Assembly: GCA_946406115.1 (NCBI GenBank)
Contig: OX291561.1
Coordinates: 1,914,273 to 1,978,272 of the forward strand
Source of the DNA: Apoda limacodes
Lineage: Eukaryota > Arthropoda > Insecta > Lepidoptera > Limacodidae
Direction of reading: 5' to 3'
Length of the DNA: 64,000 nucleotides
The notes beneath the pieces are model-generated. The model was not told the DNA's origin, searched no databases, and saw nothing but the letters and a program-made list of their open reading frames with translations. Of this stretch, positions 1 to 11,814 are shown piece after piece; the first letter of the stretch is position 1, and each line of letters opens with the position of its first letter. Position numbers and translations under genes: made by a program.

Positions 1-1060
1 TTTCAAGTTACATGTGTGTACTACTTACTACAATCATGTGCCAATACGGAACTGATTATGGATTATTATGTATAAGTATAAGTTTATACATACATACCTA
101 TATAATATTAACGTTATTGAAAAAATGTTAAGTGCGAAGTGCACCCGTGTACTTAGAGAGAACCACAATTAAAAGGCGTTTGGTTTTACCGCGTGCACAT
201 ACTGAGTATATGCGCTCAAAGGAAATTATTTCTTTGAAATTATTGTGTCGACATCAATTAAGATAATCAGTGACGTAAAAGGTTGAAAAAAAAATTAAAG
301 TAAATCATTCCACACGGCAAATTAAAAAGAAAATTACTTTAGGAGTATATCTCGATATTTTTTTCGTTTCGGATCGCGTGATGGCACGATTACCTCGCGG
401 TGCCACAGTAAAATTAAGTCACTGAGTCGAAAACGTATTTTTATTCCCAAAGGTTTTAAAAAGCTCTATTATGCTTAATTTCCGTATATACTATTTTAAA
501 GGAATTATTTTAAGAATAAGTATTTAAAACCCCAACGCATATGACACAAAAAAATGTATATTCGATTGTCGATTAAAAGAAAGAGAATTTGAGATCAGAT
601 ACACATATATCACGCCGCTGTCGGACTCTTCGTCTCACGAATCCACGAAATCTTGTGATATATTTAATAAAAGATTCTTGTAGGAGCACTTGAAATTCTA
701 TTGGTAAATAGAGATTAGGTTGAAGAGGTCAAAAATGGACCAACAAAAAATAGAATCTAAACAATGATGTTAGTTTCACAAATCGCAAAACTGACTAACT
801 TAAAACAAACAACAGTCAGTATTCCTATTGAAAAATAATTTTGAATTTGAAAATTAGACCAAAATGCAAGTAAAAATTAAAAGCAAAGCATTGTGGGGGG
901 CGGCTCCCACCTCTACAAAGGTTTTATGCTACATATATTCAAGTAAATCCATGTCCCAAAATGCGAATGACAAACGGTTGATAAGTTCTCCTTACTTACG
1001 TGCATAGGTTCATTTAGTTGACCTGGCGAACAAAGTAATTGATGACAGAAATAATAAAAT
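1..1060. other. AT-rich non-coding stretch, nothing recognised
   Basis: No open frame of useful length, no RNA gene and no repeat family that I recognise. A G-run with 'ggctcccacc' near 893-910 is the only compositional break. Confidence 0.6.
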
Positions 1061-1400
1061 AAAACATTTAAAATTGTGTCATCTGGTGCGTTTGCAATTG
1101 AAACGGATCATTTCTTACCGACTGCTTACCGCACGCTCTTGCGGGACTTACTGCGTGCGCCTACTGCCCGCTACTTGCGTTGCGAGGCTTCTGGAAGTAG
1201 GCTGACTCCACACCGGATATCTCGGGGCGAGCTGCAGCTACTACACCGAGCATCATAGCAACCGCGCCCGAGTACCTTCTCTCGGCGGGTCGCCGGTGTT
1301 CATCGCTACTTACCATTACCAACCATATCGCTCGAAGCTCGCCGGGGAGTCATGATGCTTCGCGTACTACTTTCTTCTGATGTCTAATGGCGGCTTAATC
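1061..1400. other. GC-rich island of unknown nature
   Basis: About 340 bases are clearly richer in G and C than the surrounding AT-rich DNA. A 60-codon frame on the + strand lies inside it (1076-1258), but it has no recognisable domain and does not start in a convincing context. The base composition resembles the GC-rich retroelement remnant at 3065-3560, so a retroelement fragment is the likeliest explanation. I cannot assign a family. Confidence 0.35.
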
Positions 1401-2600
1401 TAGCAGCCTACTTGTGAGAGGACATCGTGCAAGGCCATATTTCGCCTTAGGCTAAAGAACGGTACCACCGTATTTCTGTTCGTAAAGATAATCAACCTTT
1501 GTAAAACCTCCCATCGCCTTCTCTTAGGTAGGCTTACGGTTTTTATCGGTCTTGTTAGTTTCGTAGAGAAAGATTGTATTATATTTTCTCTATTATTCTT
1601 TATATAAGGGCTAGGAATCACCTTTAGTAATTAAGTAATCTTAATCAATAAATAACTTGTTGAGTAAGCTTGGATGAGTATATTATAATTGAACCTTGTC
1701 CTTACGAACCCTTCTTTCTTTTCTGATCCCTCGTTTTAAGCACTTAGTCGGTGTAAAAGTGACTTAGGGGTATCTTCTGTTACTTCAAGTGTTTCAGTGT
1801 ATCACGGGCGGTACGGAAATTAAAAAAATCTAGTCATTTTAGCTTTCGGCTTTTGGCGTTAGACTTATAAATAGCCTCTCGTTAGTAACTTTCTCCTTAC
1901 CGCCCTTAATACACAACAAAGCCTTGGCTCAAGGTTAACCTTTTGACTGCATCTTTGCTATAAAAATACTCATTTATATTGATGAAGCAGCCATAAATAT
2001 AGCGTTTATGATATGTTTCTTTGAAGTCTCCAACCATCAAGGACTCATTATTGAAGAAAATATATCTATTTACATCTGTATATTTATAATGTATTTCTAA
2101 ATACTATGAATATTTGTATATTTATAAGACTGATGGTCTTTGACTTCATTAGTTTCTATCAGTTGTGTGTATTAGAATAATACTAAATTGAAATAACACA
2201 AACTTTGGTAACGTATGCGTTTTAACCGACCTTTTTTATACTGTGGATAAATGGGAAAATTGAACATGCAGTAAAGATATATGTGGCTAATTAAATTGGT
2301 ACAATTTATTTAATTACTCTCATTTTTTGGTATAATTAATGTAATTACTCTAATTATTAGTATAATTTTCAGTTGAATTGAAACAAACAAATAAAATATT
2401 TGTATTTGATACAAAGTTAGGTACTCTACTGTACTATCACAACTGTACTTTACTGTACTATAAAAAAATACTTAAATTACTATTTAAATAACTTAAAAGT
2501 CAGAAGTATATAAATTTTCGTTTAAATATAATTCACTAAATATAATATTTTGTAGTCATACAAACCTTATAGTACATTGTGTATCTAGGTAAGTAGAAAA
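1401..2600. other. Non-coding AT-rich stretch
   Basis: Nothing coding is supported. A 73-codon minus-strand frame at 1400-1621 has low-complexity content and no family resemblance. Confidence 0.55.
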
Positions 2601-2609
2601 TTACTAATG

Positions 2610-2670
2610 AAAGGCTGTTTAGAAGCCTAAGGCCGAAGGCCGAAGGCTTTTATGACTCAAGTTTGTAAAG
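2610..2670. repeat. Short dispersed repeat, copy 1
   Basis: A block containing 'gcctaaggccgaaggc' recurs with changes at 14305-14355 ('gcctaaggctggaggccg'), in both cases preceded by an 'aggct.tttaga' stretch. The two copies share about 45 bases. The family is unknown. Confidence 0.5.
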
Positions 2671-2774
2671 ACGAAAGGCTATATTCAATGCCTTCAATTC
2701 AATCTCTTACTGTTGGCCTCTAAAGTAAGCTAAGAATCGCTAAGCGACCTATGTAAAGAGCTATGCTTGGTGTA

Positions 2775-3010
2775 TCTTTACACGATAGAATCCAAAAAGA
2801 AGAAATTCAGCAAAGAACTAAGGTCACCGATATAGCTCCAGCAGTTAGCAAGCTGACGTAGCAATGGGCAGGCTACATCGCTCATCGAACCGTTAATCGA
2901 TGGAGAAGAAAGATTGTCGAGAAGCGACCACGGATCGGAAGACGCAGTGTGGGTCGGCCTCCTACCAGGTGGACAGACGATCAAGGGCGTAGCCAGCTTT
3001 TGGGACTAGG
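2775..3010 (+). pseudogene. RTE-type non-LTR retrotransposon, 3' coding fragment
   Basis: The + strand reads, with interruptions, as the C-terminal tail of an RTE-type endonuclease/reverse transcriptase: a 'QWAGYIAHR' block, then 'GRRSVGRPPTRWTDD'. This tail is abundant in lepidopteran genomes. An internal stop follows the first block and the upstream reverse transcriptase domain is absent, so this is a truncated dead copy. Related tails occur at 9715-9815 (+) and 62965-63225 (-). Family known from the tail motif; no activity is implied. Confidence 0.7.
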
Positions 3011-3064
3011 TTGGGAAATGTTATTTTCATACGGCAAAAAATGGCATTGTAGGAACTTTACTTC

Positions 3065-3575
3065 ATTATTATTCATATGTTAAAACTCTATATCCGTGGA
3101 GCTACTTCTACCCTTCATCCCCCCGACCGACCTCGGCACGGTCGAAAAACTATTGTTAGGCGGCCTCGGCACGTAGTCGGACGACTTGGCCCCAGACGAC
3201 GATCTCGCTATCCTGATAGTGAGATTGGTCTCAACGACCTCCCCTAATAGGGCCCTAACGACGCCGACGTCCCAAGGTTCGTCGGCAAACGAACGAATAC
3301 ACAAAGTATCAAAGAGTGCCGGGGTGGTTCTCGCCTCCACTCTCTCGCAATCGCAACCACGTAACGGGGAACTAGCGCTGACTCACCTTCGGGTTCAAGC
3401 TCACACTGGTCGAAGGGACGACCCCAAGAGCGGCAACCCAAGCTGAGGCTCCACCCGCGAGGAGCCCTTGAGCGTTGAGCGCTATATGGGCTGAGACTGC
3501 TTCAGAGTCTCGCCCCAAAAGCTCGGTGGAGCAGTAATGGCTACATCAGCCAACTGCATATTCAGTAAAAAAAAA
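3065..3575 (+). repeat. GC-rich retroelement 3' fragment with A-tail
   Basis: A GC-rich block of about 500 bases ends in a 13-base A run at about 3568-3580. That is the usual 3' end of an inserted non-LTR element or SINE on the + strand. Overlapping frames on both strands (3080-3446) come from the low stop density of GC-rich DNA and have no recognisable domain. I infer a retroelement 3' region but cannot name the family. Confidence 0.5.
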
Positions 3576-3581
3576 AAAATA

Positions 3582-4215
3582 CTTCTGCTCTTGATTTTGA
3601 TACATGACATTTTGAAACGGGAGATAACACCCAGCTAAAAAATATTGCCAGCTCTTTCCACGTTTATAAGCTATTTCAAGGGTTATTATCACAAATAGAT
3701 TTGAAATCTTCTTGCCTTTATTGAACGATTTTCAACCACCTGCATAGGGGGGTTACAGCACTATGGCACATTCAAACAGTGAGGCAGACTATACAAAAGA
3801 CGTTCTCGGACATCAGCCCACGTGTCAAGCCTCTGTGGACTATGAGAATGTTGACTGGCAATGCGTCGAGGTGCTTGAGATGTTTGTGTGATAAGACAAC
3901 GAAATCAGTTCTACGAAACAGTCAAACATGACCTATCCAGCTACAAAAAGGAGTGAACCCGTTTATCATATCCTCGATTTGTTTACAATCGCACTGATGT
4001 CTTTAAGTCTTGATAACTGGAAAGGACAAGGCATAAGTAACAGCTAGTAAATCTCATATCTACAATTATCTGACGATGATATTATAGTGCAGTTGGGTAA
4101 AATTCATTTCAAAAAAGAAGCCCTATTTAGGTTAGGCAGGATTTAGGAAGCTTCGTCACGTCTTTACGTCATCCATACAGCAGTGCTCTTACCTGTTCTT
4201 TCTGAGGCAAGTAGT
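3582..4215. other. Non-coding stretch, nothing recognised
   Basis: No coding frame, RNA gene or repeat family could be supported here. Confidence 0.5.
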
Positions 4216-4219
4216 CCAT

Positions 4220-4476
4220 ACTAATATCATAAATGTTGTCTGTCTATTTTTCTCACATAGGCTACTTGAAAACGTCAAGTATGACTCTTTTTTTTTTCTA
4301 TAGTTGCCGTATAAATCCGACACCGATAATTGAACTTAGGGCGGGTAGAACCGCGGGAAAATTTGGCATAGAAATAGTTTGAGTCAATGGGAAGGACATA
4401 GGTTACTTGAAAACGTTAAGCGCGAGTAAGATTTTTCTATAATTAAGGGCGGGCGAAACCGCGGGCAAAAGCTAGT
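4220..4476 (+). mobile_element. Non-autonomous Helitron (Lep1-like)
   Basis: The block begins 'ctaatatcataaatg' and ends with a GC-rich palindromic segment ('gggcgggcgaaaccgcggg') followed by CTAGT. This is the end structure of short lepidopteran Helitrons: a 3' hairpin then CTRR/CTAGT, with no inverted repeats and no target duplication. There is no coding capacity. An internal near-copy of the terminal hairpin sits at about 4338-4356, suggesting a tandem or rearranged end. A second member lies at 31849-32110. Confidence 0.65.
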
Positions 4477-4566
4477 AGATAAAAAAATAAATTATCGCGT
4501 CTCAACACGGCCTTGCTTCATCAAATACTGAGGAACTTCTTCTCTACTCGTGAAAAGTTTGGCGAA

Positions 4567-4590
4567 CATACATACATACATACATAACAT
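4567..4590. repeat. (CATA)n microsatellite
   Basis: Five to six tandem copies of the tetranucleotide. Confidence 0.9.
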
Positions 4591-4604
4591 CACGCCTGTA
4601 TCCT

Positions 4605-5070
4605 AGAGGGTTAGGCAGAGACCAAAGACTGCCACTTGCTACGATCCTGGCATACCTCTCTTGCCTCATCTATACGCATCAATGCTTTCATACATTTCCT
4701 ACGGTTCCGAGTACTCCTGACCTGGCCTTTTCTGAGAACGTACTCAATTTGATCTACATACGTTTGCCGAGGTCTACCTCTACCAACCCTACCAATTGCT
4801 TCAGATTCATAAATCTGTTTCGTGCATCTATTTTCGTTCATTCTTTCAACATGTCCAACCACCTTAACATACCTTTCTCAATCTTTGTCACCACACTTTC
4901 TTTCACACCGCCACGCTCTCGTATCACTCTATTTTTAATCCTGACATTTAGAGTCAAACCACACATACTTCTCAATGCTCTCATCTCCACTGCATTAATT
5001 CTACTTTCGTGCTTCTTTTGCCTTACCCAACATTCACTTTCATACATCAGTGTTGGAACCAACATGTACT
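4605..5070 (-). pseudogene. RTE-like retrotransposon C-terminal fragment
   Basis: On the minus strand two overlapping frames (4838-5065 and 4611-4862) read as one degraded C-terminal region of an RTE-type polymerase: 'LVPTLMYESECWV', then 'EMRALRSMCGLT', 'RIKNRVIRERGGVKESVV' and 'GRVGRGRPRQTYVDQIE'. A frame change near 4840-4862 separates the halves. Only the domain downstream of the reverse transcriptase is present, so this is a 5'-truncated dead insertion. A more decayed relative lies at 61365-61725 on the opposite strand. Confidence 0.75.
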
Positions 5071-5780
5071 GCCTTTTCCGACAATTTTTGATTGCTCATA
5101 AAGTTGGCGAATAGTTGACTGTTAAGCTGGGCCTAGTATAGTATTATATAATTTGTGGTTGGGCACAGATTATTTGAAACACAAGATGCAATGCAACAAG
5201 AATATATGTGGAAGGTCTTGCACTGCGCGCCTCAACAGTCAACGACGGCCATTCCTGGCAGGGTCCAGCGCGCACGCCATTGAGCCGTTTAATTTTGAAG
5301 TGTACGGTCAGTTGCAGAACTGCATATAGAATTTCAAAACAAATAGAATGGCAGCAAGGCGTAGTCAATCACACACTTAAAGAAATAAAGTAATATGTCT
5401 TTTAGAACCTGAGTAATATTAGTTTAATTTAATATTGTATATAATAATTTCACTAAGAAAATTATCGTATCCGTAGCCTAGTGGATGGACGTATCAGATT
5501 TAATACGTGTACTCAGTGGTAGTGGATTCTAATCTCACGTTATGCCTTTCTTTTTGTTTTTGTTACATTTTACGAATTATGAATATTTTGTTTCGTTAAA
5601 CAGCTTGGACCAATTTTTTAATAGCTATTCAGTTAGATGTGGATACTACGTAGGTAGACAATTAATGTTTCTCGTTCGTTGCCGATTTGTTTCTGGGGTA
5701 TGTGCTGACAAGTTTGTTTGGTGTTACTGTAGGTGCTTGTGTTGATAAGGTTATTTTGTTTTTTTATTAAATTTCTTTGC
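5071..5780. other. Non-coding stretch with a weak tRNA-like patch
   Basis: A sequence at 5468-5556 begins 'gtatccgtagcctagtgg', like the A box of a tRNA-derived SINE, but the B box is too degraded to support a call. Nothing else is recognised. Confidence 0.4.
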
Positions 5781-5791
5781 TAAAAATAATA

Positions 5792-8275
5792 TGCAGGCCA
5801 ATATTCATATTCAAGAGAGGATGCGTATTATAGAACTACATAATGAGACTAGTTTTACCGTAAGTATTTTATTTGATGTTAATGTTATATCATAATTTAT
5901 TAAATTTAAATTTCTAAAAAAAAATTAAAATATAGTTTCAGTAGTTTGAAAAATATTTATTTTAATCTGGCTATTTGGTTTTTAGTGGATTACCGTAAAG
6001 CGTTGGGTCTCGCGCAACCAAGAGGAGAGGAGTTTATCAACTCGACCTCGAAGTGGATGCCCGCAGCACATTGATACGACTCAAAGAAGATTCATGGTGG
6101 AACAATACGAGAACAATGGTTTCAAACCGACTGCTGTGTTTGGATGTTTCATACATCTACACACACAGTTCGTCGAGCTCTGCATATTGAAGGACTGTAT
6201 CATAAAAGCCAGCTAAAAAACCATATTTAACTTTTTTTTTTTATACCACTAAGGTGGCAGACAAGCGTACGGTCCGCCTGATGGTAAGCGGTCACTGTAG
6301 CCTATGGACGCTTGCAACACCAAGGGCGTCACTCGCGCTATGCCGACCCTTCAGAAATCTTATAACTTCTTTTTTTTAGAACCGCATACTGTAGTCCTTA
6401 GAGAAAACCTTGGCAGGGAGCTCATTCCACAACCTAGGAACCTAGGAACTACACCAAGGCTTTTGGACGCCAGCTTTACCTTGTCTAGCAAGTGATCTCG
6501 GAACTGAACATCGCTGGAGATATGAACACCAAGGATCCCAATGCTCTTGGAGATCGAGAGGGGAGTGTTCTGGAATTGTGGGACTACAGTGAATGAGGTT
6601 TTCTTAGCGGTGAACGCGCAGACTTGTGTCTTTGAAGGGTTGAATCGGACCAAGTTTTCCCGTCCCCAGTCAGAGACCTTGGACAGACCGATCTCGATTT
6701 GAGACGCAAGTTTTTCACGTTTTTCCTTCACAACAGAACGAGGGATGCTTGCACGGCCCGTGTAATAAGCGTCTCCAGTACTGTCATCTGCATAGCAATG
6801 TATGTTGTTGATCTCCAACATATCATTGATGTGCAGTAGAAACAGCGTAGGAGACAGCACAGAGCCTTGCGGGACACCAGCATTAATGTCCATGCCATCA
6901 GAGCAACTACCGTCAACTACGGCTCGTATGCGTCTGCCGGACAAAAAGCTAGCCACCCATTTGCACAAACCCTCGGGCACTCAGTAAGATGGCAACTTCG
7001 ATAGAAGACCCCGGTACCAGACCCGATCGAACGCCTTCGCTATGTCTAGGCTACATGCCAATGCCTCCCCCTGACTCTCAATGGCTAGTGCCCATCGGTG
7101 TGTGAGATACACTAGAAGGTCACCAGTGGAGCGACCGTGGCGAAAGCTATATTGACGGTCGCTGATCAGGTCATGCTTTTCTAGGTATCTCAAAAGCTGT
7201 GTGTTGATCACACGCTCCATCACCTTGGAGAGGAGAAAGGTAATAGCGATAGTCCTGTAATTCGATGGATCTAATCTATCGCCCTTTTTGGGCACCGGAT
7301 GCACATTAGCAGTCTTCCATGAAGACGGAAATTGCCTATTATGGTAGGAAAGCGCGAAGAGGCGCGTGAATACAGGACATAACTCAGGAGCACACTGCTT
7401 GAGCACCACTGCTGGTATACCGTCTGGCCCACTCGACTTATGAACGTCTAGGGAAAACTGTCGGCGACTCAAAGAGAGCTCTGGCAACCTTACTCACCGC
7501 CAGGAACACAGCACTACTCAATGTTAGTGTTATTGTGGTCGCGGTTTTCTGTAAGGTGGAGGTACTTCCCCAGTTCGGGCCGCTCATTCGAGCAAGTACT
7601 CGCTATGCCCCGCTTTATTTGTTGGGGCAGCTTATTCGAGCGAGTACTTGCAGTGCCCTACCTCTCTTATACTCATAAACAAAATAAATTGTTGTTTGAA
7701 AGGGAGTATTTAGATTTTGATTAGGAGCACACATTATTCACCGGAGAAGTCGTTCGTATCATCTGAAAACGGGAGGCTTCATTTGTGGCGCAGAAATGGA
7801 ACCCGTTATGCAGAACAAAATGTTGTCCCAAATATGGAATCTGGACAGATATCACTAAATATGTGGGGGTGGATGACTGCGGCTGGTCCTGGTGAATTAA
7901 TCTCGATAGCAGGCCGCGCTAGAGCTTCACATTATGTGGAAGTGTTAGACGAGATCATGTTGCCAACAGCGCGGTGTGATTATCCATTAGCTGATATGCC
8001 ACAAATACAGTTTATGCAAGATAACTGTCCTGTGCATCGCATGCATGCAAATCACCAGATTTAAATCCCATAAAAAAACCTATGGGGTTTGATGGTGCAA
8101 AGATGGGACATGCAAAATGAAAGAACTACAGAGTCATTAGAGGCTAACTGTTTAGAAATTTGGAATAATATTAGAGGAACAGATATCTGTTCTAAAATAG
8201 TCGGATCTATGCGGCGGCGCTTGCTTGCTGTGATTGAACATAAAGGAGGTTATATTAAATACTAAAAAATCGCGC
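5792..8275 (+). pseudogene. Tc1/mariner transposase, split by a Jockey insertion
   Basis: The first part, 5792-6230, starts M-Q-A-N-I-H-I-Q-E-R-M-R-I-I-E-L and continues after an apparent intron (gtaagt at about 5860, tttttag at about 5984) as 'WITVKRWVSRNQEE', a Tc1-type helix-turn-helix. It ends at 'PAKKPYLT', where the Jockey-like copy begins. The frame resumes near 7657 ('THKQNKLLFEREYLDFD'), hits an in-frame TAG, then gives 'EKSFVSSENGRLHLWRRNG', 'NMWGWMTAAG' and 'MQDNCPVH'. A frameshift precedes 'SPDLNPI'. Two of the three expected catalytic acids are changed: the first Asp reads Gly in 'FTGEKSF', and the residue after 'LNPI' is Lys instead of Glu. The middle Asp in 'QDNCPVH' remains. 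Inactive. The terminal inverted repeats were not resolved. Confidence 0.8.
6229..7650 (-). mobile_element. Jockey-like non-LTR retrotransposon, 5'-truncated
   Basis: The minus strand encodes reverse transcriptase in two frames. 7487-6981 carries 'KSSGPDGIPAVVLKQCAPEL', 'PVPKKGDRLDPSNYRTIAI', 'YSFRHGRSTGDLLVYL' and 'LDIAKAFDRVW'. 6980-6360 carries 'GVPQGSVLSPTLFLLHIND' and the catalytic 'CYADDS'. A stop/frame change at about 6981 breaks the frame. Part of the C-terminal region is deleted compared with the copy at 52762-53955. The 3' end faces left: an untranslated segment ('taccactaaggtggc' on the + strand) and an A-tail, seen as a T run at 6230-6240. The endonuclease domain is missing. It sits inside the Tc1-like transposase, so it inserted later. 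Confidence 0.85.
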
Positions 8276-8314
8276 ACGAAGGGTTTTCCATTATCTATAA
8301 AAACGGCAAAAAAA

Positions 8315-8660
8315 ATCACGTTTGTTGTATCGGAGCCACCCTTAAATTTTTGTTTTATTTTAATTTAATTATTTATTTTTAAAGTAACTATATAACTAAA
8401 TATTTTGTAAATATTTTAGGCGTCTATCTGTTGCAAATATCAATGTCGAGCAAAATCGAGCAAAGAAATCACGTTTGTTGTATCGGAGCCCCCTTAAATA
8501 TTTATTTTATTCTGTTGTTTAGTATTTGTTGTTATAGCGGCAACAGAAATATATCTTCTGTGAAAATTTCAACTGTCTAACTATCACGGTTCATGAGATA
8601 CAGCCGGGGCCTTAGTAATAGGGTTCCGCTAATTACCCTTTGGGTACGGAACCCTAAAAA
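8315..8660 (+). repeat. Dispersed retroelement tail plus internal direct repeat
   Basis: Two copies of a roughly 35-base sequence containing 'tcacgtttgttgtatcgg' lie at 8316 and 8467. From 8530 the block runs into the widespread lepidopteran repeat tail that ends 'tttgggtacggaaccctaaa' (8638-8657). A shorter copy of that tail is at 23520-23605. Family name not resolved. Confidence 0.6.
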
Positions 8661-8884
8661 TAAAGTACTATTTATTTTACAGATATTATTTTACATTTCA
8701 ATATATTTAAGACATAACATATTTTTTTTACTTTGTTGTTTTTTCTAAATATAGCAGCGTTACCGAATGAATGGTGACTTTTTTTTTTTTCTTATGGTTA
8801 AGTTCTCATAAAAATTGGTCCTTTTCAGAGAGAACTAGATGTCAAAACATTAAAAAAAAGTAATTCCTAACAAAAATACTTAAT

Positions 8885-8970
8885 ACGGAAGTAGCGAGAT
8901 TTGAACCATAGGCTCGTCAAATTAAGTCGCAGCGTCTATGGATCATACCACGGGGCCACGGGGCAGACAA
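8885..8970 (-). repeat. tRNA-derived SINE head (degenerate)
   Basis: On the minus strand the segment has a good Pol III B box ('ggttcaaatctc') and a weaker A-box-like start ('tggccccgtggta') at tRNA-like spacing. The stems do not pair well enough for a functional tRNA. Confidence 0.45.
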
Positions 8971-9714
8971 CATTTAATGCGAAATAAACAGTACTTATGT
9001 AGAACAACACTGCTGTTTACACCTAATTAATTTGTTAGGATAAGAAACCAAAAGATATAAGAACGGTTTAAATGAACTGGTTAGTAAAAAAAAACTAAAC
9101 CTAATTTCGTCGATTTAAGGTTAATATTATTGACAGTTCTGATAATGTTAATGTATAAGTGCGAGATTCACAGAAGGGCTTCACGCAATTTTAACCTTTA
9201 CACTATGCATGGACTTTAGCAAATGACTGTACATGTTTATATTGGTGTTTCAATTATTTTATTACACCAGTGTATACTAAAAGACCTAGTCGTCATCTCC
9301 ACCCATTTTAACAATCGTCAATTCAAATATGGCGGGCAGTAGGCAGGTCCGCCGCGAATTAGCCGTCCTGATGACACTGCGCACACTCAAAGCGTTAGTC
9401 GAAAAACGCCGACAATAGGCAGGAAACAACGCGCGCCCTGCGAATGAACGTAGCGTGGTCGCAGTTGATCTTTGTGCGTTCGCGAACATATTAAAATGTA
9501 CGGGAAATGTTGCATTGCATGTTGTGTTGCAAATAATCTGCACGCACCTTTAGACGATCATCAAAACACTTACGAATTGCCTCTACATGTGGAAGTTTGA
9601 GCGAACGACTGTTAAAAGACTGTGCAGTTTAGTAGCAGTAAAAAATGCGGGCGATCCGAAAAGGTACGTTTGATATGACTAAATTATCCCGAAAATATGC
9701 CCCCTGCCCGTACC
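8971..9714. other. Non-coding stretch
   Basis: Frames at 9286-9543 (-) and 9645-9869 (+) lack any recognisable domain; the latter only overlaps the RTE tail at 9715-9815. Confidence 0.5.
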
Positions 9715-9815
9715 TGGCTACGCCCATGCAGACGATCTGGTCAGAGCCGCAGGAAGCGGGGGAGACGTATGAGGGAGGCCTACGTTTAGACGTCTTCCGG
9801 TTGAAACAAACGAAT
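9715..9815 (+). pseudogene. RTE-type tail fragment
   Basis: A short stretch reads in part as the tail of an RTE element: 'DDLVRAAGSGGDV', then 'EGGLRLDVFRLKQTN'. It matches the tail at 62965-63225 in part. An AT dinucleotide-rich run follows (9820-9868), the usual 3' microsatellite end of RTE insertions. Confidence 0.6.
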
Positions 9816-10061
9816 CATTATATATATATACATATATATTGTATTTTGTGTAAATATATATATATATAAATTTAGTGGGGTCAACAAACAGTGCTTACAA
9901 TGAGTCTCATAAAGTACCTAGATAGTTTTAAAATAATTTTATTATTGTGCCACCAGCACCGTTAATCACGAATTTAAAATAGACATAGGTAGTTTATTAC
10001 AATAATCTGTAGGACTTAAGACTAATTAGCAAAATTCAGGCTTCAGTGTGTAACAAAGTTT

Positions 10062-10575
10062 AATAAAAACCGGCCAAGTGCGAGTCGGACTTACGCACCA
10101 AGGATGCCGTACAAACCTGTAGGTATGTAAGAGAGTAGTTGCGAGTTTGAAAATATGCGTCTTAAATTGCTGTCTCTTGTGAGTGCGTTGACATGAAGTT
10201 TGATTTTGTTACAGCTTAAAAGTATAAAAGACCTGAGTATTTGGTATGAATTTCAATTTATTACATCTACGCGCTCATGAGGGTAGTAACTGAAAAAATA
10301 TTAAAAATATTTTTATTATATGATATAACTAAAAATTTACGGTTTTCGCAATTTTTTCTATATCTGTGCTATAAGACGATCCTTTGTACCAAATTTCAAG
10401 ATTCTGAGTTCACGGGAAGTACCCTGTAGGTTTTGATTCCTTTGCGAAATGCAAAAATAAACGCCAAGGGACAGTAGACCTGAGTATTGGATATAAATGT
10501 TTGATACCTCCACGCGTTCCTGAGAAAAAGGGTCTTAGCAGACGGAAGGACGGACAACAAAGTAATCCTATTGGG
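10062..10575 (+). repeat. Dispersed repeat family A, + copy
   Basis: It opens with 'ccggccaagtgcgagtcgga', a start seen in a very common lepidopteran interspersed repeat, and continues to 'gggacatcctgtataatg'. The core (10300-10440) reappears inverted at 18940-19255, sharing for example 'aaatttacggttttcgcaat' and the complement of 'cctacagggtacttcccgt'. No coding capacity. Confidence 0.65.
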
Positions 10576-10934
10576 ACATCCTGTATAATGTATATATTTT
10601 TAGCATGTGCCATGCTTTGTAGACAAATTATATTATTTTTTTTATGGTGACATCGATGTATTATTTTTCATGTCATGACAAGGTTACGCTTATCAGCTCG
10701 ATAAAACCTTTTAAAATAAACAGGTTATTCTTAAAAAACAATGTTGAATAACGAAGCGAATCAAAACGGTTGAATCACGCAATCACCTCATTACAAAGTT
10801 AGACGACCTTTGCATTAGAAAATAGTCCGTTATAAAATGTTGGCGCGTGACCAAAGTTTTAAACCTGCTTTGAGTTTATTCGGGGTCAACAAAGTCAGCT
10901 GTATATAAAACTAGCTAACCCGACATACAAAACT
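10576..10934. other. Non-coding stretch, nothing recognised
   Basis: AT-rich, without supported features. Confidence 0.5.
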
Positions 10935-11450
10935 AGATGTACTAAACAGAGCGAGGCAGTACTTCACGTCGGAGCGGAGGTTGCTGCTTTACAAGTCGCA
11001 AGTTCGACCCCATATGGTGTACTGTTGCCATCTCTGGGCTTGGCCAGCCAGCTTGGCCCTTTTGACTCGGTTCAACGATGGGCTGTGAGAATTGTCGACG
11101 ATTCCAAATTCACTTGCCGTATCGAACCCTTAAGTCTGAGGAGAGACTTTGGCTACCTTTGTGTGTTCTACCGCTTGTACAATGGGATGTGTTCTGAGGA
11201 ATTGTTCGAAATGATGCCCATGGCTTTTTTCTATCATCGCACCGTTCACCATCGGCAGGGAATTCATTTTCACACTCTAGAACCAAAATGTTGGGTTGTG
11301 GAATGAGCTTCCTGCCAAGGTTTTCTCTAAGTACTACAGTATAGGGTTTTTCAAGAAAGAAGTTATTGAATTTCTGAAGGGTAGCAACGCGCGAGTGATA
11401 ACCCTGGTGTTACTAGCGTCCATAGGCCACGGAGACCGCTTATATAAAAA
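10935..11450 (+). pseudogene. Jockey-like element, 3' fragment
   Basis: The + strand matches the C-terminal region of the Jockey-like family, as in the minus-strand copy at 52762-53955: 'FDSVQRWAVRIVDDSKFTCR' then 'LRRDFGYLCVFYRLYNGMCS'. Several indels break the frame and the 3' untranslated segment ends at about 11450 in an A-rich run. The upstream domains are missing. Confidence 0.8.
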
Positions 11451-11814
11451 AAATTAAAAAACAAAACATATATGTAATTGATACATAAAAATCGTAATTA
11501 GTTGCCAAAGACACGGGCCTTTAGTGAAGGTTAAAGAGCCGTACAGAATGATATAAACCCAGCCGAACGCATGAGCGTTTCTCTTACTGGAAGAGTTTGT
11601 ACTAAGAAAAATCGTATAAGAACCCAGTAATTAAGAATAGCTCGTTGCATTGACAAACTATTATTGCAATGGATAACTTCAGTCTTCTCTTCAGTCTGGA
11701 AAATGCAATGTAGACCATCAGATGGATTGGCAATCAACTCGGGGTAAGAAAAAATCAGTGGATGCAAATAACTCACTTATAGAAATCATCTGATGTAAAT
11801 ACAATTTATGTTGT

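Noticed and set aside
1400..1621. 73-codon minus-strand frame as a gene
   Set aside because: No domain, no splice or promoter support, and repeat-like surroundings.
3080..3446. Overlapping GC-rich frames on both strands as genes
   Set aside because: GC-rich DNA has few stops; the block ends in an A-tail and fits a retroelement 3' region.
9286..9543. 85-codon minus-strand frame as a gene
   Set aside because: Cys- and Arg-rich but without family resemblance; no support beyond length.
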